Positions 40,965 to 50,187 of a stretch of DNA of 64,000 nucleotides are shown in pieces. This DNA comes from HK1 sp965221725 (lineage in GTDB: Bacteria; Pseudomonadota; Gammaproteobacteria; HK1): assembly GCA_965221725.1 (NCBI GenBank), contig OZ244909.1, positions 3,720,001 through 3,784,000 of the forward strand, in the 5' to 3' direction. The position numbers and the translations under genes are program-made. Within the stretch, counting starts at the first letter, position 1. Each line of letters starts with the position of its first letter. The notes beneath the pieces are model-generated. The model saw only the letters and a program-made list of their open reading frames with translations, had not been told where the DNA came from and did no database searches.

Positions 40965-41177
40965 TGCCGGCGATTCATCCGTCCGTGGCCATGTTCGGGC
41001 CCATCTGGCTGTTTTCGCTGCATTGAACGCGGCATAGGCGTGGCTCGGGGTGATCCATGCCGCTTGCTTCGTACCTGCGGGTACGCCTGCGCGCCCCGAC
41101 TCGTGCTCGCCTTGCGAGGCAAGCCGATGCCTGACCATCTCCACGTCCTCGCTCGCAACTTGGTGAGAAATGCGGGC
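40965..41177. repeat. MITE-like intergenic element, copy 2
   Basis: Internal blocks match copy 3: CTGTTTTCGCTGCATTGAA, GTACGCCTGCGCGCCCCGAC, CTCGCCTTGCGA and CCTCGCTCGCAA. The right terminus is GGTGAGAAATGCGGG. A hairpin CGTACC-TGCG-GGTACG lies at 41070-41085. The left terminus is hard to place. Non-coding. Confidence 0.65.
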
Positions 41178-41184
41178 TCGTGAC

Positions 41185-41214
41185 TTGACAGAAAGCATAA
41201 AAGTCTTGCAATAA
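41185..41214 (+). promoter_or_regulatory. Promoter of amiC
   Basis: A perfect TTGACA -35 is followed 18 bp later by CAATAA. It starts 8 bp beyond the MITE-like element, and the AT-rich leader continues to the start codon. A second AT-rich block (AAATTATAGATC) near 41223 could supply an alternative -10. Confidence 0.5.
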
Positions 41215-41259
41215 CCTCAAGAAAATTATAGATCTTTGTCCCTATCTGTCAGTCAGGAA

Positions 41260-42603
41260 ATGAGGATGCGGCTCTTCGCAATCGGCCTCGGGTGCCTGAT
41301 GGCGTGGTCGGCGTGCGCAGCGCCCGTCGACGTGAGGGGCATCAGGACGTGGCCCGCGCCCGATCACACCCGGATCGTTCTCGACATCGATCGACCGGTC
41401 GAGTACGCGCTGTTCGTGCTGCGCAACCCCGACCGGGTGGTCATCGACCTGCGCGACGCCAGGCTCCTGAAGCGGGTTCCCAAGGCCCGCTCCGGCGACC
41501 GCCTCCTCGCCGGCATCCGCGCGGCGCAGCGCAAGGGCTCCGCGCAGCAGGGGCGTAACGGGGCCGGCAAAAACCTGCGGGTCGTGCTCGACATGAAGCA
41601 GCGGGTTCGGCCGAAGAGCTTTCTGCTCAAGCCCAATGCGAAGTACGGCCACCGCCTCGTCGTCGATGTTCGCCCGCTCGGTGGCGAGGCGCCGCGCCAG
41701 GCGGTGCGCAAGCAGAGCGCGGACGACGTTCCGGGGGGCAACCGCAGGGTGGTGGTCGCGGTGGACGCGGGCCACGGTGGTGAAGACCCCGGTGCGATCG
41801 CCCGGTCGGGAATCCGGGAGAAGGATGTCGTGCTCGCCATCGCCCGCGCGCTCAAGCGTCGCATTGACCGCGCTCCGGGGATGAAGGCGGTCCTCATCCG
41901 CGATGGCGACTACTACATCGGCCTCCGGCGCCGGACCGAGATCGCCCGCCGGCACGATGCGGATCTGTTCGTCTCCATCCATGCGGATGCGTTTCGCGAT
42001 CCGCGCGTGCGGGGGAGCTCGGTGTACATCCTGTCGCCCCGGGGCGCCAGCAGCGAGGCGGCGCGATGGCTCGCCCGGCAGGAGAACGCGGCCGACTTCG
42101 TCGGCGGCGTGTCCATCGACGACAAGGACAACCTGCTCGCCTCGGTGCTGGTCGATCTGCAGCAGACGGCGACCCTGAACGCGAGCGCCGAAGTCGGGGG
42201 CGAGGTGCTGAACGCGCTCGGCGGGGTCGGACGCACGCACAAGCGCCGGATCGAGAAGGCGGGTTTTCTGGTGCTGAAGTCGCCCGACATTCCGTCGATC
42301 CTGGTTGAAACCGGCTTTCTCACGAACCCCTCCGACGCGAAGCGCCTGTCGAACCCGAAGTATCAGGAAAAGGTCGCGCGCGCCATTCTCAACGGGATTC
42401 ACCGCTATTTCGACGCCAACCCGCCCCCGGGCACCCTGTTCGCGTCGACGCGGCGCCACACCATCGCGCGCGGCGAGACGCTGTCCGAGATCGCACTCAG
42501 GTATCGGGTGTCGGTGAAGCGGCTGCGCGACGCGAACCAGATCCGCGGAAGCGTCATCCGCGCCGGAGAGGTGCTGCGCATCCCGGGTCGCTCGGACGGG
42601 TGA
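41260..42603 (+). CDS. amiC: N-acetylmuramoyl-L-alanine amidase with AMIN and LysM domains
   Basis: A 447-residue exported cell-division amidase that cuts peptide stems from septal murein. Signal peptide FAIGLGCLMAWSACA; AMIN domain residues 25-125 (RIVLDIDRPVEYALFVL); Amidase_3 with zinc ligands in VVAVDAGHGGEDPGA, GIREKDVVLAIA and FVSIHADAF and the catalytic Glu in SILVETGFLTNP; LysM at the end (HTIARGETLSEIALRYRVS). The inhibitory helix between H and VETG is present, as in AmiB/AmiC, so activation by an EnvC/NlpD factor is expected. mutL does not follow. Confidence 0.95.
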   Translation: MRMRLFAIGLGCLMAWSACAAPVDVRGIRTWPAPDHTRIVLDIDRPVEYALFVLRNPDRVVIDLRDARLLKRVPKARSGDRLLAGIRAAQRKGSAQQGRNGAGKNLRVVLDMKQRVRPKSFLLKPNAKYGHRLVVDVRPLGGEAPRQAVRKQSADDVPGGNRRVVVAVDAGHGGEDPGAIARSGIREKDVVLAIARALKRRIDRAPGMKAVLIRDGDYYIGLRRRTEIARRHDADLFVSIHADAFRDPRVRGSSVYILSPRGASSEAARWLARQENAADFVGGVSIDDKDNLLASVLVDLQQTATLNASAEVGGEVLNALGGVGRTHKRRIEKAGFLVLKSPDIPSILVETGFLTNPSDAKRLSNPKYQEKVARAILNGIHRYFDANPPPGTLFASTRRHTIARGETLSEIALRYRVSVKRLRDANQIRGSVIRAGEVLRIPGRSDG

Positions 42604-42692
42604 CCGGGTCGACCGTTTCCACGCACTCCCCCTGAGCGATGCCTGCGTTCCTGCCCCGCCCCCGCGGTCAGGCGAGCGGATCGCGGCGCGGA

Positions 42693-43940
42693 TCAGCCGG
42701 AGGCTCGATCCGGCATCGGAGCCCGCTCCAGGTGTTGTTCCGGTTCGGATGACGCTTCGCTCATCGCCCTGCCGGCCGGTGATGTTCCGGTGCCCGTGGA
42801 GCCGCTGACGGCCCGCTCGATGACGCCTCCGCCGAGGCATTCGTCGCCGTCGTAGAGCACCGCGTACTGGCCGGGGGCGGCCGCCCACTGCGGGCGATCG
42901 AAGTGCAGTTCCAGAGCGTCCCCGCCACGTTCGTCCGGCCGGGCGGTGCATGCCTGGTCCGCCTGCCGGTACCGGATTTTCGCGGCGCACCGCAGCGGCA
43001 GGGGCGGCGTGCGGCCCGCGATCCAGTGCATGTCGCGCACCCGCAGTCGGCGCGACAGCAGGGCGGGGTGGTCGTGCCCCTGAACCACGACCAGCGCATT
43101 GCGCGCATGGTCTTTTGCCGCGACGTACCATCGCGCCGGCGCGCGATCGCGGCGGCCTCCGATCCCGAGCCCCCGGCGCTGGCCGATGGTGAAGAACCCA
43201 AGCCCCGGGTGCTCGCCGATGCGGGCGCCGTCCGCGGTCTCGATGGGGCCCGGGTCGGGGTCGACGAAGCGGGCGAGAAAGGACCGGAAGCGGCGCTCGC
43301 CGATGAAGCAGATGCCGGTGCTGTCCGGTTTGTCGTGGGTCGCGAGCCCGGCCTCCCGGGCCAGGGCGCGGACCGCGGGCTTGTCCAGATCGCCCAGCGG
43401 GAAGAGGGCCCGCTCGAGTTGCGGCCGGTCAAGCGCATGCAGGAAGTAGCTCTGATCCTTGGCGGGGTCCGCACCCTTGAGCAGGCGTGGCCCGCCGGCG
43501 TGGTGGTCGATCCTGGCGTAGTGGCCGGTGGCCACGCGCTCGGCGCCGAGCCGACGCGCGTGTTCGGCGAACGCGGCGAACTTCACCTCCCGGTTGCACA
43601 GCACGTCCGGGTTCGGTGTGGCCCCGCGCTCGATGTCGCGGATGAAGTGCGAGAAGACCCGGTCCCAGTACGCGTCCGAGCAGTTCACCGCATGCAGCGG
43701 TACCCCGAGCCGCTCGCACACCCGCTCGGCGTCGGCGAGATCCTCCGCCGCCGCGCAATATCCGTCCCCGTCGTCTTCCTCCCAGTTCTTCATGAACATG
43801 GCCTGCACCGGAACGCCCGACTCGACCAGGCGCATCAGGGCCACGGCGGAGTCGACGCCACCCGAGACCGCGACCATCGTCGGCGTGTCGTCTTCCGGGG
43901 GCGGGAGAGGCGGATCGGAGCGGGGAGCGGGGGAAAACAT
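42693..43940 (-). CDS. mnmA: tRNA-specific 2-thiouridylase MnmA
   Basis: A 415-residue enzyme making s2U34 in tRNA-Lys, -Glu and -Gln. PP-loop TMVAVSGGVDSAVALM; catalytic cysteines in NPDVLCNREVKFAAFAE and DKPDSTGICFIGER; FTIGQRRGLGIG and the C-terminal beta-barrel (WAAAPGQYAVLYDGDECLGG) complete it. The first 36 residues are Pro-rich and not conserved; ATG at MVAVSGG (43877) is an alternative start. The last 40 residues are a Ser/Glu/Pro tail beyond the usual end. Confidence 0.96.
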   Translation of the reverse strand: MFSPAPRSDPPLPPPEDDTPTMVAVSGGVDSAVALMRLVESGVPVQAMFMKNWEEDDGDGYCAAAEDLADAERVCERLGVPLHAVNCSDAYWDRVFSHFIRDIERGATPNPDVLCNREVKFAAFAEHARRLGAERVATGHYARIDHHAGGPRLLKGADPAKDQSYFLHALDRPQLERALFPLGDLDKPAVRALAREAGLATHDKPDSTGICFIGERRFRSFLARFVDPDPGPIETADGARIGEHPGLGFFTIGQRRGLGIGGRRDRAPARWYVAAKDHARNALVVVQGHDHPALLSRRLRVRDMHWIAGRTPPLPLRCAAKIRYRQADQACTARPDERGGDALELHFDRPQWAAAPGQYAVLYDGDECLGGGVIERAVSGSTGTGTSPAGRAMSEASSEPEQHLERAPMPDRASG

Positions 43941-44329
43941 CGGAGTCCCGGGAGCGAGCCGTGCCGGCGCACATTGTAACCGGGTCACTTCGCGCGAAAG
44001 TATCCTCGGGCTGATAGCCCGGAAATTTCACTATTTCCCGGCTGCGGATCTGGATCTGACTGCTTTCGCGGCGTTGAATGTGACACGAGGGGCGGCCAGG
44101 GTGCTCGACGTACTGTCAAGTACGCCTGCGCGCCCTGACTCGCGTTCGCCTTGCGAAACCAGTCATCTCCGCCCCCTCGCTTCGCGAATCGGTGACATTT
44201 CCGGGATGGACGGGCCGGTTGGGTTGAGCCGGTTGCCGGGTGCTTCGAACCCCGGCTCGGGCGGATCCCGAAGCTCCGGGGGTCCGTCGGAGCGGCAGGG
44301 GGTGCTTCGGTCGGTCGCCGTGGCCGGCG
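43941..44329. other. mnmA-yhdP spacer holding a MITE-like element
   Basis: 389 bp between the mnmA start and the yhdP stop. Half is the element listed next; the remainder, after 44205, is GC-rich with no gene or clear terminator. Confidence 0.65.
44018..44205. repeat. MITE-like intergenic element, copy 3 (best preserved)
   Basis: 188 bp with terminal inverted repeats CCCGGAAATTTCAC and GTGACATTTCCGGG (13 of 14 paired). Inside are CGGATCTGGATCTGACTG, GTACGCCTGCGCGCCCTGAC, GTTCGCCTTGCGAAA and CCTCGCTTCGCGAAT. A hairpin CGTACT-GTCA-AGTACG lies at 44109-44124. No transposase; size and ends suit a miniature inverted-repeat element. Confidence 0.75.
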
Positions 44330-47300
44330 TCAGTTGGCGGCGGGGGAGTCGCCCTCCCGCCTCTGTGTGCGCACCAGCTCGATGTCCGGCTCGTCCCATG
44401 TGCCTCGAATCGTGTACTGGTAGGAGAACGCCTCGTCGAACAGGTTGTGGTCGACGATCTTCTGTGCGAGCCAGATGGGCACCAGGGGCAGGGTCGACGA
44501 GATCTTGGGAGTGACGGTGACGATCTGGTCGTAGTCCCGGCGCGCGAGGCCGGTGCGGCCCACCACGTCGAACCTCGCGATATCGCTTTCCACGTACAGA
44601 TCGCTGGTGTAGGCGTCACCGTTCTCGATCGCGAAGCTGCCCTCGATCCGGTCGTAGCCGAACCCCTCTCTGAAGATGTCGCCGAAGTCGAGGAGAAGGC
44701 GGCGCGGCAGCGAGGTGATGGTCAGCAGCCCGAACACGCGCCTCGTGAGACCCTGCTCCAACTGCGTCAAGCGCCCGTCGCTCGACCGGAAGTGCGTCAC
44801 GCCGGAGAGCCGTTCGACGGCGAAATCGGTCGGTGTGCCCGCCCAGGAGCCGCGCAGCGAGATGTCCGTCGTTCCACCGGCCACCGCGCTGCCGTCGAAT
44901 CCGAGCGTTTCGAGCATTCGGCGCAGGTCGTCACCATGCATCCGCAGGGTGAACTCCGTGAGGTGCTGCTCTCCGGCGAGCGACCAGCTTCCGGTCGCGT
45001 CGCTGGTGAACGCGTCGGCGCGCACCTGCAGTTCGGTGATGTCGAGCCCGCGCTCGGAGGGCGCCGTGGTGAAGCCGACCTGCCCGAAATCTCGCTCCCC
45101 GAGGAGCAATTTCCGGGTCGAGAACGACAGCGCGGGCAGGGTGCGAGGGTCGAGATCGGGCGGCTCCCTCTCCGGGTCGGGGTCGCCCGGTTCGTAGACG
45201 ATGCGCACGAAATCGGCGATCACGGGGTTGGCGTCGCCGGGGCGGGGCAGGCTGATCGAGCCTTGCAGATGCGCACCGTCAAAGCCCAACTGCCAGGCTC
45301 CGTCGGCGCTGCGCGTTGCCCGAATGCGCGTGTCGGGGAAGCGCATGCCGAGCGCGGTCATCGATGCGGTGTCGATGGCGACCTCCTGCGGGAGTCCGGG
45401 CGGCGGCGAATCCGGCCCCGGCCCTCGCAGCGCGGTGACCTCGTCGAGCACCGCCCGCCAGGCGGTGGTGTCGAGGGCCGACATCTCGCCCCGCACGACG
45501 ATGGCGGGGGAGTCGGGAAGGGTTGCGCGGCCGGGGCCGAATCGGACCGCGCCGCGCTCGAGCCGGAACCGGCCGGCATCCGGGACCAGCCGCAGCCGCG
45601 CGCTGGCGGCAGAGCCGAGGGAGACCTCCAGGTCGCGGTCCGGCCCCGAGCCGAGTCGGGTGTCGATGCGGAGCATGCGCGCGGTCCCGCTCGGCTTTCC
45701 GAACGGTGGCGGAAGGTCGAGCGCGAGTCCGGTCAAGTCGCTCGCGACGCGCAGCGTCGTCGGCGCCGCGCCGAGATTGGCGGGAATGTCGAGGGTCGCG
45801 GTCAGGGCGGCGTCGCCGCGCACCCGGGCGAGGAGCGCCGGATCCTCGGTGGTCGGCGGGTCGGGCAGGCCGGCGTCGTGGAGGTACGCGGCCAGCAGGC
45901 GCCTGGTGAGCCGGCCGCCGACCGTGATCCGGGTCGCGTCGGGATCCTGCGGAGAAGGGCCGACGCGGGCGCGAATCGGTTCGCCCCGCCAGATGGCGGT
46001 GACGCCATCGGATCGCACTTCGGCATTGCTGAAGGTGATCGGGCCGTTGACCGCGGTGAGCCCGTCCCCGAGACCCGGGCCGTCGATGCGGTTGAGGTCG
46101 AGCGCGATCCTGCCGCTGGCGGAGACCGATCGTTCGCGCCCTTTCAGAGGAACCACGACCTCCACGTCGATGGTGCTGTCCCCGCGGATGGTGTAGGCAT
46201 CGAACAAGGGTGCGAACCGCGCGCGCAGCGGGCTCTCGGCCAGAAAGCGCACCGCGTCCGCGCTCGTCCCCTCGACGCGTCCCGCGACCCGTGCCACGGG
46301 GGCGTCGGCGCCCACATCCTCGATGGTCACCGTGGTATCGCGGACCGCCGACTTCAGGATGCGCCCGGAATCGATGCGGGCATCGAACCGCCGGCCGGCG
46401 AACCGCACCTCGGCCGAGACGCCGGTGGCCTCCGGCCAACTGGGGGCGTAGGTGAATACCGGAACGAAAAGCGTCGCGGTGGCCTCGATCGCGTTCTCAC
46501 CGTCTCCGGCCGGCGGGTCCGAAAGGGGGCCGCGAAACGCAACCCGCGCCTCGCGGACATCGCCGAACGGTGCCGCTCGGTCGAACCAGCGCAAGGCCGC
46601 CGCCGGCATGATGAGGTCTCCGACGAAATCCCGCACCGTGTTGATCCGCGCGCCACCGAACGACAGGGCAGCCTCCAGCTCCGGTGCGCCCTCGTCCCGG
46701 GGCAGGAGCAGCCGGCCGTTCGCGGTGACGGTCCCCACCGGGGTTTCGATGCTCGCCCGGTCGAGTCGTATTCGGAAGCCTTCGGGGGTCGGCACCGCGG
46801 TGAGGGCGCCCGCGAGCTTCTCGCCCCGCAGCGGTTGTTCGAGCCGACCCGGCACCTCGACCCGGAGACGGCCGGCCCCGATGTCGGCGATCACCCCCTG
46901 TCCGCTCGCCTCGAACCGACCGCTCGCGCCCTCGACCGATACCGGCCCGGCCTGCGCCCCGACCCCGAGCTCGGTGAACCGGCCGCTCGCACGAAAGCGC
47001 TCGAAGTCGATGCGATCGGCCACCGGCACCGAGAACCGCATGTCCTCGAGGACCCCGCTCGGAGCGGCTTCGGCCAAGGCGCGGAGCGGCGCGTTCGCCG
47101 CCGGCTTATCGCCCGGCCCGACGAGCGCGACGAGATCCTCGATGCGCGCGGACTCCGCGCTGACGATCAACGTGCCTTCGCCGGTGTCGCCCGGCTGCTT
47201 CCACACCGCGTCCGCGCTCATGGCCGGCCATGAGCCGTCGGTGGTGGCGACGGCCAGATCCCGCACCGCCAGCGCCCAGCCCGGCTGCGTGCGTTCGGCC

Positions 47301-48421
47301 TTGAACTCGGCCTGCGCCTCGTCGACCCCGTGACGGTATTCCCCGCGCACCACGCCCGGCGATTGCGCGCGGATCGCTCCCGTCGCCTCGACGGGACGGC
47401 CGTCCTCCCAGGTGCTCCACACCCGGCCGGAGACAACGCCGGAGACGGCGCTCGATTCCCCCGGGCCGACATCGAGGCCGAGTCGGGCGAGATCGACGTC
47501 CACCGCGGAGAGGTAGGCTGCGCCTGTCCACGACGAGGTGAGCAGATCGCCGGTGACCTCGATCGCGAATTCGATCCGACCGGCGGCGGACGGCTGGAAC
47601 GAGCCGGAGATGAGGCGGCGCTCCCCCGTGCGTTCGAGAGACAGGGTCACCCCGTCGAGCGGCAGCGGGCCGATGCCGAACCGTTCGTCGACCCAGACGA
47701 TGCGTGACCCGTAGAGCGACAGGTTCGCCTGATCCAGCATCCACCGGATGAGACCGTCGCTCGCCCCCGGCCCCTCGGCCGCGTCCGGCCCGAACCCGAG
47801 CTGAGCGACCGCGAGCGTGCCGTCGGGGCGCTGGGTCACTACGAACGACGCCCCGCTGGCTGAGAGCTCCCGCGGCTGGAACACCCCCGAGCGGAGCAGC
47901 TCCGGTAGATCCAGCGAGAAGGTGAGGTTGGCCAGCCGGATCGCGCCATCAGCCGACGGGTCGGTTGGGACTTCGGCCGGCAGGTCGGTTGGGTTCTCAA
48001 CCGACGAGTCGGCCAGGGCTTCAGCCGATGGGTCGGCAGCGGTCTCGTCTCCGGCGAGTCGAATGTCTCTGATGCGAAACACCGGCGTCCAGCCGTGCCA
48101 CATGGCATCGACGGCCCCGATCTCGACCGGCCGGCCGGTGGTATGGCTCAACCACTGCTCGATCTGCGGCCGGTAGTGGCCGAGCTCCGGCAGCAGGAGC
48201 CTCAGCCCCACCAGCGCAGCGGCCGCGAGCACCACGATCCCGGCCAGCGCAAAGGCGCCTCCGCGAACGAGCTTCCGGCCGACGCCACCGACGGCTTGGT
48301 CGATGCCACCGGCGGCCTGGCCGACTCCGCCGGCGGCCGGCACTGATGGATTGGTGTTGGCAGTCGCGGTCGGTGGGCTGGTGCCGGTGGTCGCCGCCGG
48401 CGGGGTCGTTTCGGTGCTCAT
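44330..48421 (-). CDS. yhdP: YhdP/AsmA-like envelope lipid-transport protein
   Basis: A 1363-residue membrane-anchored repeat-beta protein of the YhdP (DUF3971/AsmA_2) family, which moves phospholipid between inner and outer membranes. One helix near residues 57-77 (FALAGIVVLAAAALVGLRLLL) anchors it; the rest is long beta groove in the periplasm. Conserved segments are GRPVEIGAVDAMWHGWTPVF near residue 95, and FDLGDIFREGFGYDRIEGSF-like wording near the C-terminus as LLLDFGDIFREGFGYDRIEG. The N-terminal 50 residues are Thr/Pro/Gly-rich. A 24-bp repeat has expanded at residues 126-157. It follows rng in the conserved rng-yhdP order. Confidence 0.93.
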   Translation of the reverse strand: MSTETTPPAATTGTSPPTATANTNPSVPAAGGVGQAAGGIDQAVGGVGRKLVRGGAFALAGIVVLAAAALVGLRLLLPELGHYRPQIEQWLSHTTGRPVEIGAVDAMWHGWTPVFRIRDIRLAGDETAADPSAEALADSSVENPTDLPAEVPTDPSADGAIRLANLTFSLDLPELLRSGVFQPRELSASGASFVVTQRPDGTLAVAQLGFGPDAAEGPGASDGLIRWMLDQANLSLYGSRIVWVDERFGIGPLPLDGVTLSLERTGERRLISGSFQPSAAGRIEFAIEVTGDLLTSSWTGAAYLSAVDVDLARLGLDVGPGESSAVSGVVSGRVWSTWEDGRPVEATGAIRAQSPGVVRGEYRHGVDEAQAEFKAERTQPGWALAVRDLAVATTDGSWPAMSADAVWKQPGDTGEGTLIVSAESARIEDLVALVGPGDKPAANAPLRALAEAAPSGVLEDMRFSVPVADRIDFERFRASGRFTELGVGAQAGPVSVEGASGRFEASGQGVIADIGAGRLRVEVPGRLEQPLRGEKLAGALTAVPTPEGFRIRLDRASIETPVGTVTANGRLLLPRDEGAPELEAALSFGGARINTVRDFVGDLIMPAAALRWFDRAAPFGDVREARVAFRGPLSDPPAGDGENAIEATATLFVPVFTYAPSWPEATGVSAEVRFAGRRFDARIDSGRILKSAVRDTTVTIEDVGADAPVARVAGRVEGTSADAVRFLAESPLRARFAPLFDAYTIRGDSTIDVEVVVPLKGRERSVSASGRIALDLNRIDGPGLGDGLTAVNGPITFSNAEVRSDGVTAIWRGEPIRARVGPSPQDPDATRITVGGRLTRRLLAAYLHDAGLPDPPTTEDPALLARVRGDAALTATLDIPANLGAAPTTLRVASDLTGLALDLPPPFGKPSGTARMLRIDTRLGSGPDRDLEVSLGSAASARLRLVPDAGRFRLERGAVRFGPGRATLPDSPAIVVRGEMSALDTTAWRAVLDEVTALRGPGPDSPPPGLPQEVAIDTASMTALGMRFPDTRIRATRSADGAWQLGFDGAHLQGSISLPRPGDANPVIADFVRIVYEPGDPDPEREPPDLDPRTLPALSFSTRKLLLGERDFGQVGFTTAPSERGLDITELQVRADAFTSDATGSWSLAGEQHLTEFTLRMHGDDLRRMLETLGFDGSAVAGGTTDISLRGSWAGTPTDFAVERLSGVTHFRSSDGRLTQLEQGLTRRVFGLLTITSLPRRLLLDFGDIFREGFGYDRIEGSFAIENGDAYTSDLYVESDIARFDVVGRTGLARRDYDQIVTVTPKISSTLPLVPIWLAQKIVDHNLFDEAFSYQYTIRGTWDEPDIELVRTQRREGDSPAAN
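47950..48045 (-). repeat. In-frame 24-bp tandem repeat, 4 units, in yhdP
   Basis: Four 24-bp units of the type CAGCCGACGGGTCGGTTGGG encode eight-residue repeats such as NPTDLPAE and VPTDPSAD. They form an acidic low-complexity loop after the first conserved block. Confidence 0.85.
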
Positions 48422-48609
48422 GGTCCAGTGCCCGGACGGACACGGCGATGCGTACCGCCGCGGCATCCCGGACCCCTCACGGTCCGCTCCGCCTCATCTT
48501 CCGGGGCGACGAGAAGCCCCGTCGTTTGTGGGGATGATGCAGTCGGCAGCGGTGGCGCCCGGCGGCCGGCGCGGATGTCGGGGAGACAAACCGATCACAT
48601 CAGGACGAC

Positions 48610-50187
48610 TCACATCAGGACGACGTCGTATTGCTCGCGCGAGTACAGTTTCTCCACCTGCAGCGTAATGGGCTTGCCGATGAATGCCTCCAGCTCCGCG
48701 AATGCCGCGGATTCCTCGTTCACGAGCTGGTCGATGACCTCCTGCGACGCGATGACGAGCAGGCGTTCGGTGTCGAACTGGCGCGCCTCGCGCAGGATCT
48801 CGCGGAATATCTCGTAGCACACGGTGTCGGCGGACTTGATCGATCCCCGGCCGCCGCAGGTCGGGCACGGGTCGCACAGGATGTGCTCCAGGCTCTCGCG
48901 CGTGCGCTTGCGGGTCATCTCCACCAGGCCGAGCGGCGACACGTTGCTGATGTGGGTTCTGGTGTGGTCGCGGGCGAGCGCCTTCTCGAGCGCGCGGAGC
49001 ACCTGGCGCTTGTGGTCCTCGTTCTCCATGTCGATGAAGTCGATGATGATGATGCCGCCGAGGTTGCGCAGCCGTAGCTGGCGGGCGATGGTCTGGGCGG
49101 CTTCGAGGTTGGTCTTGAAGATGGTCTCGTCGAAGTTGCGGTGGCCGACGAATCTGCCGGTGTTGACGTCGACCGTGGTCATCGCTTCCGTCTGATCGAT
49201 CACGATGTGCCCGCCGGACTTGAGCCGCACCCGGCGGTGCAGGGACCTCTGAATTTCGTCCTCGACCGCATACAGCTCGAGGATGGGTGTTTCGCCGGTG
49301 TAGAGCTCGATGTGCGGGCTCATCTCGGGCAGGAAGCGGCCGGTGAAGTCGAGTACACGCTCGTGCGTTTCGCGCGAATCGATGCGGACCCGCTCGATGG
49401 TGGTGGCGGACAGTTCGCGCAGCGTGCGGATGACGAGAGACAGGTCCTCATGGACGATGCCGGGTCCGTTGACGGCGCCGGCATGCGCACTGACCGACCC
49501 CCACAGCCGGCGCAGGAACGCCATGTCCGCCGTGACCACCGCTTCCTCACATCCTTCCGCGGCAGTACGCACGATGTACCCGTCTTCGGGGCTCCAGTCC
49601 TCGCCAAGATCGTCGCCTGAGTCGTCGTCCGGGGCGTCGCCGCTCCCGTTCCCGTCCACCCGCCGGGCGCACGCGCGCACCATCTCGCGCAGCCGCCTGC
49701 GTTCGTCCTCGTCCTCGATACGCTGCGAGACCCCGATCGTCCCCGCGCCCGGCATGTAGACCAGGTAGCAGGACGGAATCGACACCTGCGTGGTGAGGCG
49801 CGCGCCCTTGGTGCCGAGCGGGTCCTTGATGACCTGCACCAGCACTTCCTGGCCGTCGTGCACCAGATCGGCGATCGAGGCCCCGTTGCGCAGCGTCGGC
49901 GCGGCCTCCAGCGGAGTCGGTGCGTCCACCCCCGCAGCGTCGTGGACCTGTCTCGCGTGCGCATCGGCGATGTCCGATGCGTGCAGAAACGCCGCCCGTT
50001 CCAGCCCGATGTCGACAAACGCGGCCTGCATGCCGGGCAGGACGCGGCATACCCGGCCCTTGTAGATGTTGCCCACGATTCCGTGGCGATGCGCGCGTTC
50101 GATGAAGATCTCGTGGAGCGCGCCGTTCTCTATCAGCGCGACCCTGGTCTCGCGCGGAGTGACGTTGACCAGTAATTCGGCGCTCAT
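48610..50187 (-). CDS. rng: Ribonuclease G
   Basis: A 525-residue endoribonuclease of the RNase E/G family that matures the 16S rRNA 5' end. The N-terminus MSAELLVNVTPRETRVALIE is RNase G-like; the S1 domain has IVGNIYKGRVCRVLPGMQAAF; the DNase I-like part has VDVNTGRFVGHR and IIIIDFIDMENEDHKRQV with catalytic aspartates; the zinc link is CDPCPTCGGRGS. There is no long RNase E scaffold tail. A 45-residue insertion (DAAGVDAPTPLEAAPTLRNG) is present in the S1 domain and an acidic stretch near residue 195. Confidence 0.96.
   Translation of the reverse strand: MSAELLVNVTPRETRVALIENGALHEIFIERAHRHGIVGNIYKGRVCRVLPGMQAAFVDIGLERAAFLHASDIADAHARQVHDAAGVDAPTPLEAAPTLRNGASIADLVHDGQEVLVQVIKDPLGTKGARLTTQVSIPSCYLVYMPGAGTIGVSQRIEDEDERRRLREMVRACARRVDGNGSGDAPDDDSGDDLGEDWSPEDGYIVRTAAEGCEEAVVTADMAFLRRLWGSVSAHAGAVNGPGIVHEDLSLVIRTLRELSATTIERVRIDSRETHERVLDFTGRFLPEMSPHIELYTGETPILELYAVEDEIQRSLHRRVRLKSGGHIVIDQTEAMTTVDVNTGRFVGHRNFDETIFKTNLEAAQTIARQLRLRNLGGIIIIDFIDMENEDHKRQVLRALEKALARDHTRTHISNVSPLGLVEMTRKRTRESLEHILCDPCPTCGGRGSIKSADTVCYEIFREILREARQFDTERLLVIASQEVIDQLVNEESAAFAELEAFIGKPITLQVEKLYSREQYDVVLM

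Larger units (their letters stand above)
40941..41259. other. tsaE-amiC spacer with a MITE-like element and promoter
   Basis: 319 bp without a gene. The left two thirds are the MITE-like element, the right third an AT-rich promoter zone. Confidence 0.7.

Noticed and set aside
44240..47233. Very long open frame (about 997 codons) on the plus strand opposite yhdP
   Set aside because: It is antisense to a well-matched yhdP gene. High GC leaves few stop codons in other frames; its protein is Arg/Gly-rich without any recognisable motif.
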